From JAVBJV01 sp031555315 (GTDB taxonomy: Bacteria > Pseudomonadota > Alphaproteobacteria > Acetobacterales > Acetobacteraceae), in assembly GCA_031555315.1 (NCBI GenBank), contig JAVBUO010000036.1:1-64000 (forward strand): a DNA stretch of 64,000 nt, given 5' to 3'. Below the pieces are notes generated by a model. That model made no database searches. It worked only from the letters and a program-made list of their open reading frames with translations, and was not told the origin of the DNA. Position numbers and translations under genes: made by a program. Shown here in pieces: positions 16,482-26,461 of this stretch; position 1 is the stretch's first letter, and the number at the start of each line of letters is the position of its first letter.

Positions 16482-16670
16482 ATGACGGACGCCCCGACGC
16501 GCACCCCGACCGAGGTGATTCACACGACCAGCCGCACCGTGGCGTGCGACGGCGGCACGGCACTGGGCCATCCGCGCGTGTTCCTGCGTATTACCGACCG
16601 CGAGGTGGAATGCCCGTACTGCTCGCGCCTGTTCGTGCTGGATGGTGACGGCGCCGACCACGGGCATTGA
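16482..16670 (+). CDS. zinc-finger domain-containing protein (zf-CHCC type)
   Basis: The 62-residue protein carries a conserved zinc site of the NDUFS6-like zf-CHCC family: VACDGG..LGHPRVFLRI followed by VECPYCSRLFVLD. Cys, His and the CxxC pair are all present. Such small proteins are widespread in alphaproteobacteria and are related to a complex I subunit, though a role here is not proven. Its TGA overlaps the TTG start of polA. Confidence 0.85.
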   Translation: MTDAPTRTPTEVIHTTSRTVACDGGTALGHPRVFLRITDREVECPYCSRLFVLDGDGADHGH

Positions 16671-19462
16671 CGGTGGAAAACGCCCAGCACCTGATCCTGA
16701 TCGACGGTTCAGGGTTCATTTTCCGGGCGTTTCACGCCTTGCCGCCGATGACCCGGCCCGACGGCACGCCGGTGAACGCGGTGTTCGGCTTCACCAACAT
16801 GCTGGGCCGGCTGCTGAAGGACCATGTCGGCACGCATATCGCGGTGATCTTCGATGCCGGGCGGCGCACCTTCCGTAACGATTTCTATCCCGCCTACAAG
16901 GCCCAGCGCCCACCGCCGCCGCCCGATCTGGTGCCGCAGTTCGCGCTGACCCGCGAAGCGACCGACGCGTTCGGCGTCAAGGCGGTCGAGCTGGAAGGGT
17001 TCGAGGCCGACGATCTGATCGCCACTTATGCCCGCGTCGCGGTGGAAGCCGGCGCGCGGGTGACGATCATCTCGTCCGACAAGGACCTGATGCAACTTGT
17101 GCGCCCCGGCGTCGACATGCTCGACGCGATGAAGCAAAAGACCATCGGCCCGGCCGAGGTTCTGGAACGTTTCGGCGTGCCGCCGGACAAGGTGGTCGAG
17201 GTGCAGGCGCTGATGGGCGACGCGATCGACAACGTGCCCGGCGTGCCCGGCATCGGCGCCAAGGGCGCGGCTTCGCTGATCCAGGAATACGGCGATCTGG
17301 AAGCGGTGCTGGCGGCCGCCCCCGGCATGAAACCGTCGAAACGCCGCGACGCGCTGATCGCCCATGCCGACGCCGCACGCCTGTCGCACCGGCTGGTCAC
17401 GCTGGACGAGAACGCACCGCTGCCCTGCCCGCTCGACGATCTGCGCGCCCGCGATTTCGACGCCGCGCGGCTGTCGGCGTTCCTCGCCGCGCAGGGTTTC
17501 AAAAGCGTCGCGGCGCGGCTGGGCATCAACGGCGCGAACGGCAAGGCAGCAGCGCCCGTTCCCGCCCTTGCTGGCGCGCCGGTCGCATCCGCGTCGCGCA
17601 CCGCATCGGTCGCATCCGCGCCGCCCGACGCGCCCTACGGCCCCTACGAAACCATCACCACCCTCGCTGCCTTGCGGCGCTGGATCGCCAAGGCGCACGC
17701 CGCCGGTATCGTCGCGCTGGACACCGAAACCGATTCACTCGACGCGATCCGCGCGCAGATGGTCGGGTTCTCGCTGGCCACCGCGCCGGGGCGCGCGTGT
17801 TACGTGCCGCTGCGCCACGGCGGGACCGATCTGCTGGCGGAAAAACCGGCACAGCTCGGCGTAGACGAGGCGATGGCCACGATGGCGCCGCTGCTCGCCG
17901 ATCCGGCGGTGCTGAAGGTGCTGCACAACGCCAAATACGACCTGCTGGTGCTGGCGCAGCCGCAGAACGGCGGTTGCACGGTAACGCCGATCGACGACAC
18001 GATGCTGATTTCCTACATGCTCGACGCCGGGCGGCACGGGCACGGCATGGACGAATTGTCGGCGCTGCATCTCGGCCACACGCCGATCAGCTACGACGAA
18101 GTAACCGGCACCGGCAAGGCGCGCATCAGCTTCGCGCAGGTCGCGCTGGACCGCGCCAGCGCCTATGCGGCGGAAGACACCGACGTAACGTTGCGCCTGT
18201 GGCAGGTGCTGAAGCCGCGCCTGCGCCCGGCGCAGGTGCTGGCGCTGTACGAGCAGATCGAACGCCGTCTGATCCCCGTGCTGATGGCGATGGAACAGGC
18301 CGGCGTGAAGGTCGATGCTGCGGAACTGGCAGCGATGTCGGCGGATTTCGCCGCGCGCATGGCGACGATCGAGGCCGAAATCCACCGTCTGGCCGGGCGC
18401 AGCTTCAACGTCGCGTCGCCCAAGCAGCTGGGCGAGATCCTGTTCGATGAAATGGGTCTGCCCGGCGGCAAGCGCATGAAGACCGGCGCATGGGGCACCG
18501 ACGCGTCGGTGCTCGAAGGGCTGGCGGAACAGGGGCACGAACTGCCGTCGCAGATCCTCGCCTGGCGGCAACTGGCGAAACTGAAATCGACCTATGCCGA
18601 CGCGCTGGTCGAACAGATCAACCCGGCCAGCGGGCGCGTGCATACCAGCTTCGCGATGGCGCTGACCACGACGGGGCGGCTGTCGTCGTCGGACCCCAAC
18701 CTGCAGAACATCCCGATCCGCACCGAGGAAGGCGCGCGCATCCGCCGTGCGTTCATCGCCGAACCGGGCAATGTGCTGGTCTCGGCCGATTATTCGCAGA
18801 TCGAGCTGCGCCTGCTGGCGCATGTGGCCGACGTGCCGACCCTGCGTCAGGCGTTCATCGACGGCGAGGACATCCACGCCCGCACCGCCAGTGAAGTGTT
18901 CGGCGTGCCGATGGCCGGCATGGACCCGCTGGTGCGCCGGCAAGCCAAGGCGGTGAATTTCGGCATCATCTACGGGATTTCGGCCTTCGGCCTGGCGCGC
19001 CAGCTCGGCGTCGAGGCGGGCGAGGCAAAACGGTATATCGATGCCTATTTTGCGCGCTATCCGGGTATCCGCGCCTATATGGAAGCAGCCAAGGAACAGG
19101 CGCGCATCCATGGCTATGTACTGACCCCGTTCGGGCGGCGCTGCTGGGTACCCGGCATCGCCGACAAAAATGCCGCGCGCCGCGCCTATGCCGAGCGCCA
19201 GGCGATCAACGCACCGCTGCAGGGCGGCGCCGCCGACATCATCAAGCGCGCCATGGTCCGCCTGCCCGCCGCCCTCGCCGCAGCGGGCGTAGAGGCGCGT
19301 ATGTTATTACAGGTGCACGACGAGCTGCTGTTCGAAGCGCCACAGAACCAGGTACCGCTGCTGACGGAAACCGTGCGCCACGTCATGGAACACGCCGAAA
19401 CCCTGAGCGTCCCGCTGACCGTCGAAATCGGCACGGGCAAGGACTGGTCCACGGCCCATTAG
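16667..19462 (+). CDS. polA: DNA polymerase I
   Basis: The 931-residue enzyme fills gaps and removes RNA primers. The 5' nuclease domain (1-290) starts LILIDGSGFIFRAFHAL and has EGFEADDLIATYA and SSDKDLMQLV. The 3'-5' exonuclease domain (about 325-520) keeps its first acidic motif (ALDTETDSL), so proofreading is probably active. The polymerase domain shows motif A (SADYSQIELRLLAH), motif B (RRQAKAVNFGIIYG) and motif C (LQVHDELLFE). The start is a TTG at 16667 that overlaps the stop of the preceding gene; a GTG at 16673 is an alternative. Confidence 0.97.
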   Translation: MTVENAQHLILIDGSGFIFRAFHALPPMTRPDGTPVNAVFGFTNMLGRLLKDHVGTHIAVIFDAGRRTFRNDFYPAYKAQRPPPPPDLVPQFALTREATDAFGVKAVELEGFEADDLIATYARVAVEAGARVTIISSDKDLMQLVRPGVDMLDAMKQKTIGPAEVLERFGVPPDKVVEVQALMGDAIDNVPGVPGIGAKGAASLIQEYGDLEAVLAAAPGMKPSKRRDALIAHADAARLSHRLVTLDENAPLPCPLDDLRARDFDAARLSAFLAAQGFKSVAARLGINGANGKAAAPVPALAGAPVASASRTASVASAPPDAPYGPYETITTLAALRRWIAKAHAAGIVALDTETDSLDAIRAQMVGFSLATAPGRACYVPLRHGGTDLLAEKPAQLGVDEAMATMAPLLADPAVLKVLHNAKYDLLVLAQPQNGGCTVTPIDDTMLISYMLDAGRHGHGMDELSALHLGHTPISYDEVTGTGKARISFAQVALDRASAYAAEDTDVTLRLWQVLKPRLRPAQVLALYEQIERRLIPVLMAMEQAGVKVDAAELAAMSADFAARMATIEAEIHRLAGRSFNVASPKQLGEILFDEMGLPGGKRMKTGAWGTDASVLEGLAEQGHELPSQILAWRQLAKLKSTYADALVEQINPASGRVHTSFAMALTTTGRLSSSDPNLQNIPIRTEEGARIRRAFIAEPGNVLVSADYSQIELRLLAHVADVPTLRQAFIDGEDIHARTASEVFGVPMAGMDPLVRRQAKAVNFGIIYGISAFGLARQLGVEAGEAKRYIDAYFARYPGIRAYMEAAKEQARIHGYVLTPFGRRCWVPGIADKNAARRAYAERQAINAPLQGGAADIIKRAMVRLPAALAAAGVEARMLLQVHDELLFEAPQNQVPLLTETVRHVMEHAETLSVPLTVEIGTGKDWSTAH

Positions 19463-19700
19463 GGCGGGTCTGCCTGCGGACACAAGTGCTCCGGCCGCCT
19501 GGGTAAACCCCTTGGGCGGCGGCCTATATATTCATCACCAGGCACGACGGGCGGAATTCTTGAGATAAAACCGCCTCGTCTTTTGCTCTTAAACGTTGTA
19601 TTAACAAAACTCATTCGATATTTGCTTCCACCAAAAACAACGTTGGATATATTTAGCGACAGGCGGATTCGGAAATTCGGGACATGGCGCCGTGCCAAGC

Positions 19701-21554
19701 ATGAGACAATACCGCCGCGCTAAACTGCTGGGATGGATCGGAACAGCTCTGATCCTGGCGTTGGCCACTACCGTTCCGACCGGCTATTTCTACGTCCGCT
19801 GGGAATATGAAAAGTCGCTCGGCAGGCTGCGGTCGTCCTACGATGCGCTGGAAATGGCACGGTTCATCGCCGGCAGAGGCAATGACTGGCGCGACCATCT
19901 GGACAGCGTCGCCTTCAGACTGAACCAGCGCAACGCGGACAGCCATACCACCGGCTGGGTTCTGCGTGACAGCGACGGCACTATCCTCGCCCAGTTCAAC
20001 ACCGCCGTTTCGACCCTGCGAACGCTTCTGCCGATTCCGGATTACACCGCTTCCAGCCTCGTGGCGCCGTACACGACCCCCATCGCCACCATCGAAGTGC
20101 AGGTATCGCCCGAATCCGCGCTGGGCATGGCGGCCTGGATCGCGCTGCTGACCCTGCTGCCCAGCAGCCTGCTGGTCGTCGGGCTATATGCCTGGCCGAT
20201 GCGCATCATCAGCCGGGTGCAGGACAGGGTTACCGCACTGACCCTGCAGGACAGCGTCACCGGCCTGCCAAACCGGGTCGCGGCCGGCAACCTGCTGACC
20301 AGCGCACTGGCTGCTACCCGCTATCATCGCGGCAGGATCGCCGTCATCCTGCTGGATCTGCTGCGGTTCCGCGACATCAACGACCTGTACGGCAAGGATA
20401 TGGCGGATCAGTTGCTACGACTGGTCGGCGAACGGCTGAGCCGGCACGTCCAGGCGGCGGAACAGCTGGTGCGCATGGGCGGCGACGAATTCATGCTGCT
20501 GTTGCCCGTCGTCATGTCACCCGAACAGGCGACCCAGGCAGCCGAGCGCCTGGCCGCGGCGATGGCCGCCCCGTTCACGGTCGGGGTCGAGCGCGTGGTG
20601 CTGACCCCGCGTTTGGGCATCGCGTTATCGACCGGGCAGGAGGACAATGCCGAGATCCTGGTCCAGCATGCCGCGCTGGCCTTGCGCACCGTCAAGAGCG
20701 AAAACCAACTGGGGATTTCCACGCGCGCGTGGCACGTGTTCAACCCGGCGTCCGATGCCGGCCCGGTGATGCGCCGGCAGATGAAGGAAGACCTGTTCCG
20801 CGGGCTGCAGGAAAAACAGTTCCGATTGGTATATCAGCCGCAGGTCAGCTTACAGACCGGCGAGATCACCGGCGCCGAGGCGCTGCTGCGCTGGGATCAC
20901 CCAACGCGCGGCCCGGTCCCGCCGGATATTTTCATCCCGGCCGCCGAGGAAGCCGAACTGATCGTCGAGATCGGCGCATTCGTGCTGTGGGAGGCCTGCG
21001 CACAAGCCGCGCAATGGCCCGGCATCACGATGGCGGTGAACGTGTCGCCGCTGCAGTTCCAGCAGCCCGACTTCGTCACCTCGATCCGCGCCGCGCTAAG
21101 CGCCTTCAATCTGCCGCCGCAGCGGCTGGAAATCGAGATCACCGAAAACATGTTGCTGCACCGGACCGAGGAATCGCTCGGCAAGGTCGCCCAGCTGCGT
21201 TCGTTGGGCGTGCGCATCGTGATCGACGATTTCGGGATCGGCTATGCGAATATCGGCATGCTGCGCCGGTTTCGCTTCAACAAGATCAAGATCGACCGGT
21301 CGTTCATCAGCGATCTGGTGCACGACCAGCAGGCGCGCAGCATCGTGCGCGCCGTCGTCGAGGTCGGCAAGGCGCTGGGCGCGACGATCAGCGCCGAAGG
21401 CGTCGAGGACGACGTGCAGAACCGTTTGCTGCGCATGGAAGGCTGCGAAGAGGCGCAAGGCTATCTGCATGGTCGCCCGATGCGGCCCGAGGATTTCACC
21501 CGGCACCTGGGAAAAGACCGCGAAGCGCACCTCTCGTCGTTCAGCGCTGCGTAA
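19701..21554 (+). CDS. membrane-bound GGDEF-EAL protein (c-di-GMP turnover)
   Basis: The roughly 617-residue protein has a membrane helix (LLGWIGTALILALATTV), a short periplasmic sensor part, a second helix (AAWIALLTLLPSSLLVVGLY), then GGDEF and EAL domains. The GGDEF signature (RMGGDEFMLLLP) is intact, and the EAL motif (GAEALLRWDHP), NENM-like ITENMLL, VIDDFGIGYANIGMLRR and KIDRSFISDL are also intact, so both cyclase and phosphodiesterase activity are possible. The start is ATG 19701; a GTG at 19692 would add three residues. It is downstream of polA after a 230-nt gap, and convergent with yeiH. Confidence 0.93.
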   Translation: MRQYRRAKLLGWIGTALILALATTVPTGYFYVRWEYEKSLGRLRSSYDALEMARFIAGRGNDWRDHLDSVAFRLNQRNADSHTTGWVLRDSDGTILAQFNTAVSTLRTLLPIPDYTASSLVAPYTTPIATIEVQVSPESALGMAAWIALLTLLPSSLLVVGLYAWPMRIISRVQDRVTALTLQDSVTGLPNRVAAGNLLTSALAATRYHRGRIAVILLDLLRFRDINDLYGKDMADQLLRLVGERLSRHVQAAEQLVRMGGDEFMLLLPVVMSPEQATQAAERLAAAMAAPFTVGVERVVLTPRLGIALSTGQEDNAEILVQHAALALRTVKSENQLGISTRAWHVFNPASDAGPVMRRQMKEDLFRGLQEKQFRLVYQPQVSLQTGEITGAEALLRWDHPTRGPVPPDIFIPAAEEAELIVEIGAFVLWEACAQAAQWPGITMAVNVSPLQFQQPDFVTSIRAALSAFNLPPQRLEIEITENMLLHRTEESLGKVAQLRSLGVRIVIDDFGIGYANIGMLRRFRFNKIKIDRSFISDLVHDQQARSIVRAVVEVGKALGATISAEGVEDDVQNRLLRMEGCEEAQGYLHGRPMRPEDFTRHLGKDREAHLSSFSAA

Positions 21555-21644
21555 GGCCGCGAAAACGGCGCGGGCTTTCTTGGCGATTTTCTGAAAACGG
21601 TCGGGGTTTGGAATCCTGATTTGGGTGTACTGGTGAACGACCTC

Positions 21645-22646
21645 TTACAGCAGACGGATCAGACCGTAGGCGAGTGTCCCCAATACCAGTAACGACAGAC
21701 ACACCGCCGCCGTTGCCCGTGCCCCGGCCTGCGCCACGGCCCGCACATCGACCCCCAGCCCCAGCGCCGCCATCGAAATGACGGTCAGCACGGTCGTCAC
21801 CCAGCCCACCGGCGCCAGCAGCACGGGCGGCACCAAATTCAGCGAACGCAGCGCCGCCATCGCCAAAAACCCGACGATGAACCACGGCACCAGTCTGCCG
21901 AGCGGCGGGCGGGCGGGTTCCGGGCGGGCACCGCCAGTCAGTCTTGGCGCCAGCAGCGACAGCACCAGCACCACCGGCCCCAGCATCAGCACACGCACCA
22001 GCTTGACCAGCGTGCCGATCTGCACTGCCACGCTGCCCACCGGGGCCGTGGCGGCCAGCACCTGCGGCACGGCATAGACCGTCATCCCCGCCAGCATGCC
22101 GTACTGCAGGTCGTCCAGCCCCAGCAGCGGCGCCAGCACCGGCAACAACAGCACCACCGCAACCCCCAGCACCGCCGTGAAGGTGATCGACGACGCGACG
22201 TCGCGACCGTGCGCGCCGATGATCGGCGCGACCGCGGCGATCGCCGAATTGCCGCAAATCGCATTGCCGCAGGCGATCAGGATGCTCATCCGCGGCGGCA
22301 GCCTTAAAGTGCGGCCGACCGCATATCCGGCGATCACCGCAAAGACGACCAGCGCGGCGATCGCCGCCAGCAGCGTGCCGCCCGCCGCCAGCACCGTCGT
22401 TGCGCTCAGCGACAGGCCGAGCAGCATCACGGCGATTTCCAGCAGCGTTTTGGCGCTGAACGCGATGCCGTGCGCCCAGCGTTCGCCCGGCGTCCAGACG
22501 CTGCGCACCAGCGCACCCAGCAGAATGGCCAGCACCAGCGGTTCCAGCCAGGCGCGCCCGAAAAGCGCCGCCTCGATTTCAGCCAGACCGACCGCCGTCA
22601 GCGTGATCGCGCCGCACAACGCAATCCCCGGCGCCAGACGCCGCAT
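21645..22646 (-). CDS. yeiH: YeiH-family (UPF0324) putative sulfate/sulfonate exporter
   Basis: The 333-residue membrane protein has about ten hydrophobic helices and the family blocks LACGNAICGNSAIAAVAPII and YAVPQVLAA. YeiH proteins are found near sulphur and methionine genes and are called putative sulfate exporters, a function not proven. It begins 3 nt after the metW stop, so it is the third gene of metX-metW-yeiH. Confidence 0.88.
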   Translation of the reverse strand: MRRLAPGIALCGAITLTAVGLAEIEAALFGRAWLEPLVLAILLGALVRSVWTPGERWAHGIAFSAKTLLEIAVMLLGLSLSATTVLAAGGTLLAAIAALVVFAVIAGYAVGRTLRLPPRMSILIACGNAICGNSAIAAVAPIIGAHGRDVASSITFTAVLGVAVVLLLPVLAPLLGLDDLQYGMLAGMTVYAVPQVLAATAPVGSVAVQIGTLVKLVRVLMLGPVVLVLSLLAPRLTGGARPEPARPPLGRLVPWFIVGFLAMAALRSLNLVPPVLLAPVGWVTTVLTVISMAALGLGVDVRAVAQAGARATAAVCLSLLVLGTLAYGLIRLL

Positions 22647-22649
22647 CGC

Positions 22650-23276
22650 CTAGACCCGGCGCAGGCGGAACACCGCCTGTTCTCCGAACAGATTGGCCAG
22701 CCGCGGATACTTCCGCCACGGCGCGCGCCGCCCGTGCTCGTCGGCGGCCAGCCAGTCCTCGACGATGTAGCCGTCCAGCGCGCACAGATCGAAGAAATCG
22801 CGGATCGTGCACGGATGAATGTTCGGCGTTTCGAACCACGGCCGGCTCCATGCCTCGGTCATCGGCATGCGCCCGCGCGTCAGCAGCGACAGGCGCACCT
22901 GCCAGTGGCCGAAATTCGGAAACGACACCACGGCGCGCCCGCCGATGCGCAGCATCTGGCGCAGCACCTCGCGCGGGCGTTCCACCGCCTGCAACGTGCG
23001 CGACAGGATCACGAAGTCGAACGCCTGGTCCGGATAATACGCAAGGTCGGTGTCGGCGTCGCCGTGCATCACCGGCAGGCCGTGCGCCACGGCGCGCGTC
23101 GCCTGTTCCATGTCGATCTCGATGCCGCGCGCGTCGCACTGCTTGGTGCGGAACAGATGCTCGATCAGTTCGCCCTCGCCGCAGCCGATGTCGAGCACCC
23201 GCGTCCCCGGCGTCACCATATCGGCGATCAGCCGCAGATCGACGCGCATGTTCTTGGCGACGTAGCGAATGTCCAT
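22650..23276 (-). CDS. metW: MetW methionine biosynthesis protein
   Basis: The 208-residue protein is a class I methyltransferase-fold protein of the MetW family. VLDIGCGEGELI is the SAM site, followed by ARGIEIDMEQATRAVA, FDFVILSRTLQAVERP and SFPNFGHWQVRL, all family hallmarks. MetW is needed with MetX for homoserine acylation in many Proteobacteria. Its start codon overlaps the metX stop by one base (TGATG), so translation is coupled. Confidence 0.95.
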   Translation of the reverse strand: MDIRYVAKNMRVDLRLIADMVTPGTRVLDIGCGEGELIEHLFRTKQCDARGIEIDMEQATRAVAHGLPVMHGDADTDLAYYPDQAFDFVILSRTLQAVERPREVLRQMLRIGGRAVVSFPNFGHWQVRLSLLTRGRMPMTEAWSRPWFETPNIHPCTIRDFFDLCALDGYIVEDWLAADEHGRRAPWRKYPRLANLFGEQAVFRLRRV

Positions 23277-24418
23277 CAGACAAGTCCCGCCTGTTCGGCG
23301 CAGCCGTTCAGGAAACCGGTCAGCGCGCGGTGGAAATCCGGCTCGTCCAGCAGGAAGGCGTCGTGCCCCTTGTCGGATTTCACCTCGATGAACGACACAC
23401 TGGCCGCCGCGGCGTTCAGCGCATGCGCGATGGCGCGCGACTGCGAGGTCGGAAACAGCCAGTCGGAACTGAACGACAGCAGCAGAAACCGGGTCCGCGT
23501 GCCGCGGAACGCATCGACCAGCGTGCCGTGCTCGGCCCCCAGATCGAAGAAATCCATCGCGCGGGTGATGGTCAGATAGGAATGCGCATCGAACCGTCGC
23601 ACGAAGGTGCTGCCCTGATGCTGCAGATAGCTCTCGACCTCGAACATGTCACCGAAGAACGACAGATCCGGCCCGCTGCGCAGGCGGCGACCGAATTTGC
23701 GGTTCAACGCTTCCTCGCTGAGATAGGTGATGTGCGCGCACATCCGCGCCACCGCCAGCCCACGCGCTGGGATCTTGCCGTGGGCCAGATAATCGCCGCC
23801 CATCCAGTCCGGATCGGCGAAGATCGCCTGCCGGCCGACCTCGTGAAAGGCGATGTTCTGCGCCGAGTGATAGTGCGAGGCCGCCACCGGCACCGCCGCA
23901 AACACGTGTTCAGGATAGGTCGCCGCCCATTCCAGCGCCTGCATCCCGCCCATCGACCCGCCGATCACCGCGAACAGCCGCTCGATCCCCAGATGCTCGA
24001 CCAGCTTCTTCTGGGCGCGCACCATGTCGCGGATCGTCACCGGCGGAAATTCTCCGCCCCAGAGCCTGTCGGTCCGCGGGTTGATGCTGCGCGGCCCGCT
24101 GGAGCCCAGGCAGCCGCCCAGCACGTTGCTGCAAATCACGAAAAACCGGTCGGTATCGAGAGGCTTGCCCGGCCCGATGATGCTCTCCCACCAGCCGGGC
24201 TTGCCGGTCAGCGGGTTTATCTCGGCTGCGTATTGATCCCCCGTCAGCGCATGACAGACCAAAACCGCATTGCTGCGATCGGCGTTCAGTGCGCCATAGG
24301 TGCGGTACGCGACCTGCAGCGGCGTCAGGCGCATGCCGCAATCCAGCACCAGTCCGTCCGCGAAAGAAACGTTCTGATGTTCAATTTGTGGTAATGGGGC
24401 AAGGTCCGTTACGTTCAT
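23276..24418 (-). CDS. metX: homoserine O-acetyltransferase
   Basis: The 380-residue alpha/beta hydrolase-fold enzyme transfers an acyl group to L-homoserine in methionine synthesis. Motifs seen are VLVCHALTGDQY, nucleophile elbow GGSMGGMQAL, SSDWLFP with the triad aspartate, and DKGHDAFL with the triad histidine. It heads the metX-metW-yeiH operon and is divergent from the chorismate mutase gene. I looked for a SAM riboswitch in the 106-nt gap and saw none. Confidence 0.96.
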   Translation of the reverse strand: MNVTDLAPLPQIEHQNVSFADGLVLDCGMRLTPLQVAYRTYGALNADRSNAVLVCHALTGDQYAAEINPLTGKPGWWESIIGPGKPLDTDRFFVICSNVLGGCLGSSGPRSINPRTDRLWGGEFPPVTIRDMVRAQKKLVEHLGIERLFAVIGGSMGGMQALEWAATYPEHVFAAVPVAASHYHSAQNIAFHEVGRQAIFADPDWMGGDYLAHGKIPARGLAVARMCAHITYLSEEALNRKFGRRLRSGPDLSFFGDMFEVESYLQHQGSTFVRRFDAHSYLTITRAMDFFDLGAEHGTLVDAFRGTRTRFLLLSFSSDWLFPTSQSRAIAHALNAAAASVSFIEVKSDKGHDAFLLDEPDFHRALTGFLNGCAEQAGLV

Positions 24419-24524
24419 CGTGCCGTATTCCTACCGCAGCATTTTCTACCCGCCTACTGCCCATTTCCGGTACTGTCGCGCCGGGTTGGCAGTCCGGCAC
24501 GGTTCCGCTATCGCTTGCGGTCTT

Positions 24525-25361
24525 ATGAAGAAGCCCAGATCGATCAGCCTGAACGCGTTGCGTGCCAAAATCGATACTTTGGACACCCGCCTGCACGACC
24601 TGCTGATGAAGCGGGCCGACATCGTTACGCAAGTGGCTGAATTTGGCGGCAAGGCGCGCTCGCCGCTGCGGCCGGGGCGCGAGGCACAGATCCTCTATCG
24701 TCTGCTGCAACGCCACAGGGAACCGATGCCGAAGCAGGCCGTGGTGCGGATCTGGCGCGAACTGCTGGCCGGATCCTCGCTGCAGCAGGGCGGGTTCACG
24801 ATCGCCGTGGCCGATACCGACAACGGGCAGTATCTGCAGGTGGCGCGCGAACATTTCGGCGCGCTGACGCCGATGCGGGTCTTCCCGACCACGGCGCAGA
24901 CCATCAACGACGTGCTGACCGGGCAGGCCGCCGCCGCCGTGGTGCCGCTGCCGACCGGGCAGGCCGACCCCCGCGGCACCTGGTGGGCGGCGCTGCCCTA
25001 CGGTGCGGCGATCCGCCCGTACGTGGTCGCCCGGCTGCCGTTCTGGGCCGCGCCGCGCGCCGAAGGCACCCCGAGCGTCCAGGCGATGGTCATCTCGACC
25101 GTGCCGCCCGACCCGGGCGAGGACGACCATTCGCTGATCTTCGTCGAAGGCCCCGACAGCACACGGGTCACCACGGCCCTGAACGAGGCGGGTTTCACCC
25201 CGCATACCAGCGTGCTGGCCCGGCACGGTAACGCCGTACAGATTCTGGCCGACATACCCGGCTTCGTCACCACCGACGACCCGCGTCTGGCCAGACTGGC
25301 CGCCGCCGGCGTCACGCCGCCGGTCATTCTTGGCGCCTATGCCCGTTCCCTCGTCGGATGA
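24525..25361 (+). CDS. chorismate mutase (AroQ-type) with C-terminal prephenate-dehydratase-like region
   Basis: The 278-residue protein starts with an AroQ helical domain (about 6-85): LNALRAKIDTLDTRLHDLLMKRADIVTQVAEF and REAQILYRLLQRHREP carry the expected arginine, lysine and glutamate residues. The rest (FTIAVADTDNGQYLQVAREHF onward) looks like the two-lobed part of a prephenate dehydratase or a binding-protein fold and ends with an ACT-like stretch (FVEGPDSTRVTTALNEAGF). I cannot see the dehydratase TRF motif, so only mutase activity is supported. The ATG at 24525 matches the family start. Its end overlaps hisC by 4 nt (ATGA). Confidence 0.85.
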   Translation: MKKPRSISLNALRAKIDTLDTRLHDLLMKRADIVTQVAEFGGKARSPLRPGREAQILYRLLQRHREPMPKQAVVRIWRELLAGSSLQQGGFTIAVADTDNGQYLQVAREHFGALTPMRVFPTTAQTINDVLTGQAAAAVVPLPTGQADPRGTWWAALPYGAAIRPYVVARLPFWAAPRAEGTPSVQAMVISTVPPDPGEDDHSLIFVEGPDSTRVTTALNEAGFTPHTSVLARHGNAVQILADIPGFVTTDDPRLARLAAAGVTPPVILGAYARSLVG

Positions 25362-26461
25362 CAGACATGTTCCCAGCCCCCCGCCCCTCGATTCTGGACA
25401 TCGAACCCTATGTCGCCGGAGAAGCGCGCATCCCCGGCGTGAACCGCATCGTCAAGCTGTCCTCGAACGAAGGCCCGTTCGGCCCGCCACCATCGGCCGT
25501 CGAGGCCATGGCACGCGCCGCAGCCGATGGACACCGCTACCCCGACGGCGGATCGAACGCGCTGCGCGCCGCCATCGGCCGCGCGCACGGGCTGGATCCG
25601 GCGCGCCTCGTCTGCGGTACCGGGTCCGATGAACTCATCACCCATCTGTGCCTCGCCTATGGCGGCGCAGGCACCGAGGTGCTGATGTCGGCGCACGGTT
25701 TCAGCATGTACGAGATCAGCGGCCAGTATGCGGGCAGCCGTGTGCTGAAAGCGCCGGAACGCAACCTGACCACCGATGTCGACGCGCTGCTCGCCCATGT
25801 GTCGGCGAACACGCGGCTGGTGTTCGTCGCCAACCCGAACAACCCGACCGGCACTTTGCTGCCGCAGGCCGAGGTCGAGCGCCTGCGCACCCGTCTGCCC
25901 GAAAACGTGCTGCTGGTGCTGGACGCGGCCTACGCCGAGTACGTGACCGAACCGGGATACGACGCCGGCACGAAACTGGTGGACGCCACACAGAACACCG
26001 TCATGCTGCGCACCTTCAGCAAGATCTACGGCATGGGCGGGCTGCGGGTCGGCTGGGCCTATGCATCCGCGCCCGTGATCGACGTGATGAACCGCGTGCG
26101 CGGCGTCTTCAACATCAATTCCGTCGCCCAGGCGGGCGCGGTCGCCGCGCTGGAAGAATCTGGCTGGCTGGAGAAGAACCGCGTCCATAACAGCCAATGG
26201 CGCGCCTGGCTGATGGCGGCACTGGAAAAATCCGGCATCCGCTGCCACCCCAGCCACTGCAACTTCTTCCTCGCCGATTTCGAAACGCCCGACGGCGCAC
26301 GCGCCGCCGACGCTTTCCTGCGCAGCCGCGGGCTGATCGTGCGCGCCATGGGCGGTTACGGTCTGCCGCAGATGTTGCGGATCACCATCGGCACCGGCGA
26401 AGAATGCGAAATGCTGGCCGAAGCGCTGGCCGCGTTCATGCAGGCGAAGACCGATGGCTGA
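25358..26461 (+). CDS. hisC: histidinol-phosphate aminotransferase (HisC family)
   Basis: The 367-residue PLP-dependent class I/II aminotransferase has SSNEGPFGPPPSAV, VFVANPNNPTGT, LDAAYAEYV, TFSKIYGMGGLRVGWA (lysine that binds PLP) and LRITIGTGEE. In alphaproteobacteria one HisC-type enzyme commonly serves both histidine and aromatic amino-acid synthesis. Its place between chorismate mutase and tyrC strongly suggests that it transaminates aromatic keto acids too. Overlaps at both ends indicate one operon. Confidence 0.94.
   Translation: MTDMFPAPRPSILDIEPYVAGEARIPGVNRIVKLSSNEGPFGPPPSAVEAMARAAADGHRYPDGGSNALRAAIGRAHGLDPARLVCGTGSDELITHLCLAYGGAGTEVLMSAHGFSMYEISGQYAGSRVLKAPERNLTTDVDALLAHVSANTRLVFVANPNNPTGTLLPQAEVERLRTRLPENVLLVLDAAYAEYVTEPGYDAGTKLVDATQNTVMLRTFSKIYGMGGLRVGWAYASAPVIDVMNRVRGVFNINSVAQAGAVAALEESGWLEKNRVHNSQWRAWLMAALEKSGIRCHPSHCNFFLADFETPDGARAADAFLRSRGLIVRAMGGYGLPQMLRITIGTGEECEMLAEALAAFMQAKTDG

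Noticed and set aside
19478..19535. Terminator after polA
   Set aside because: A GC-rich inverted repeat (GGCCGCC with GGGCGGC) is present, but there is no T-run after it and the loop is large.
24419..24524. SAM riboswitch before metX
   Set aside because: Alphaproteobacterial metX genes often have one, but I could not find the conserved SAM-II stem and pseudoknot sequences in the 106-nt gap.
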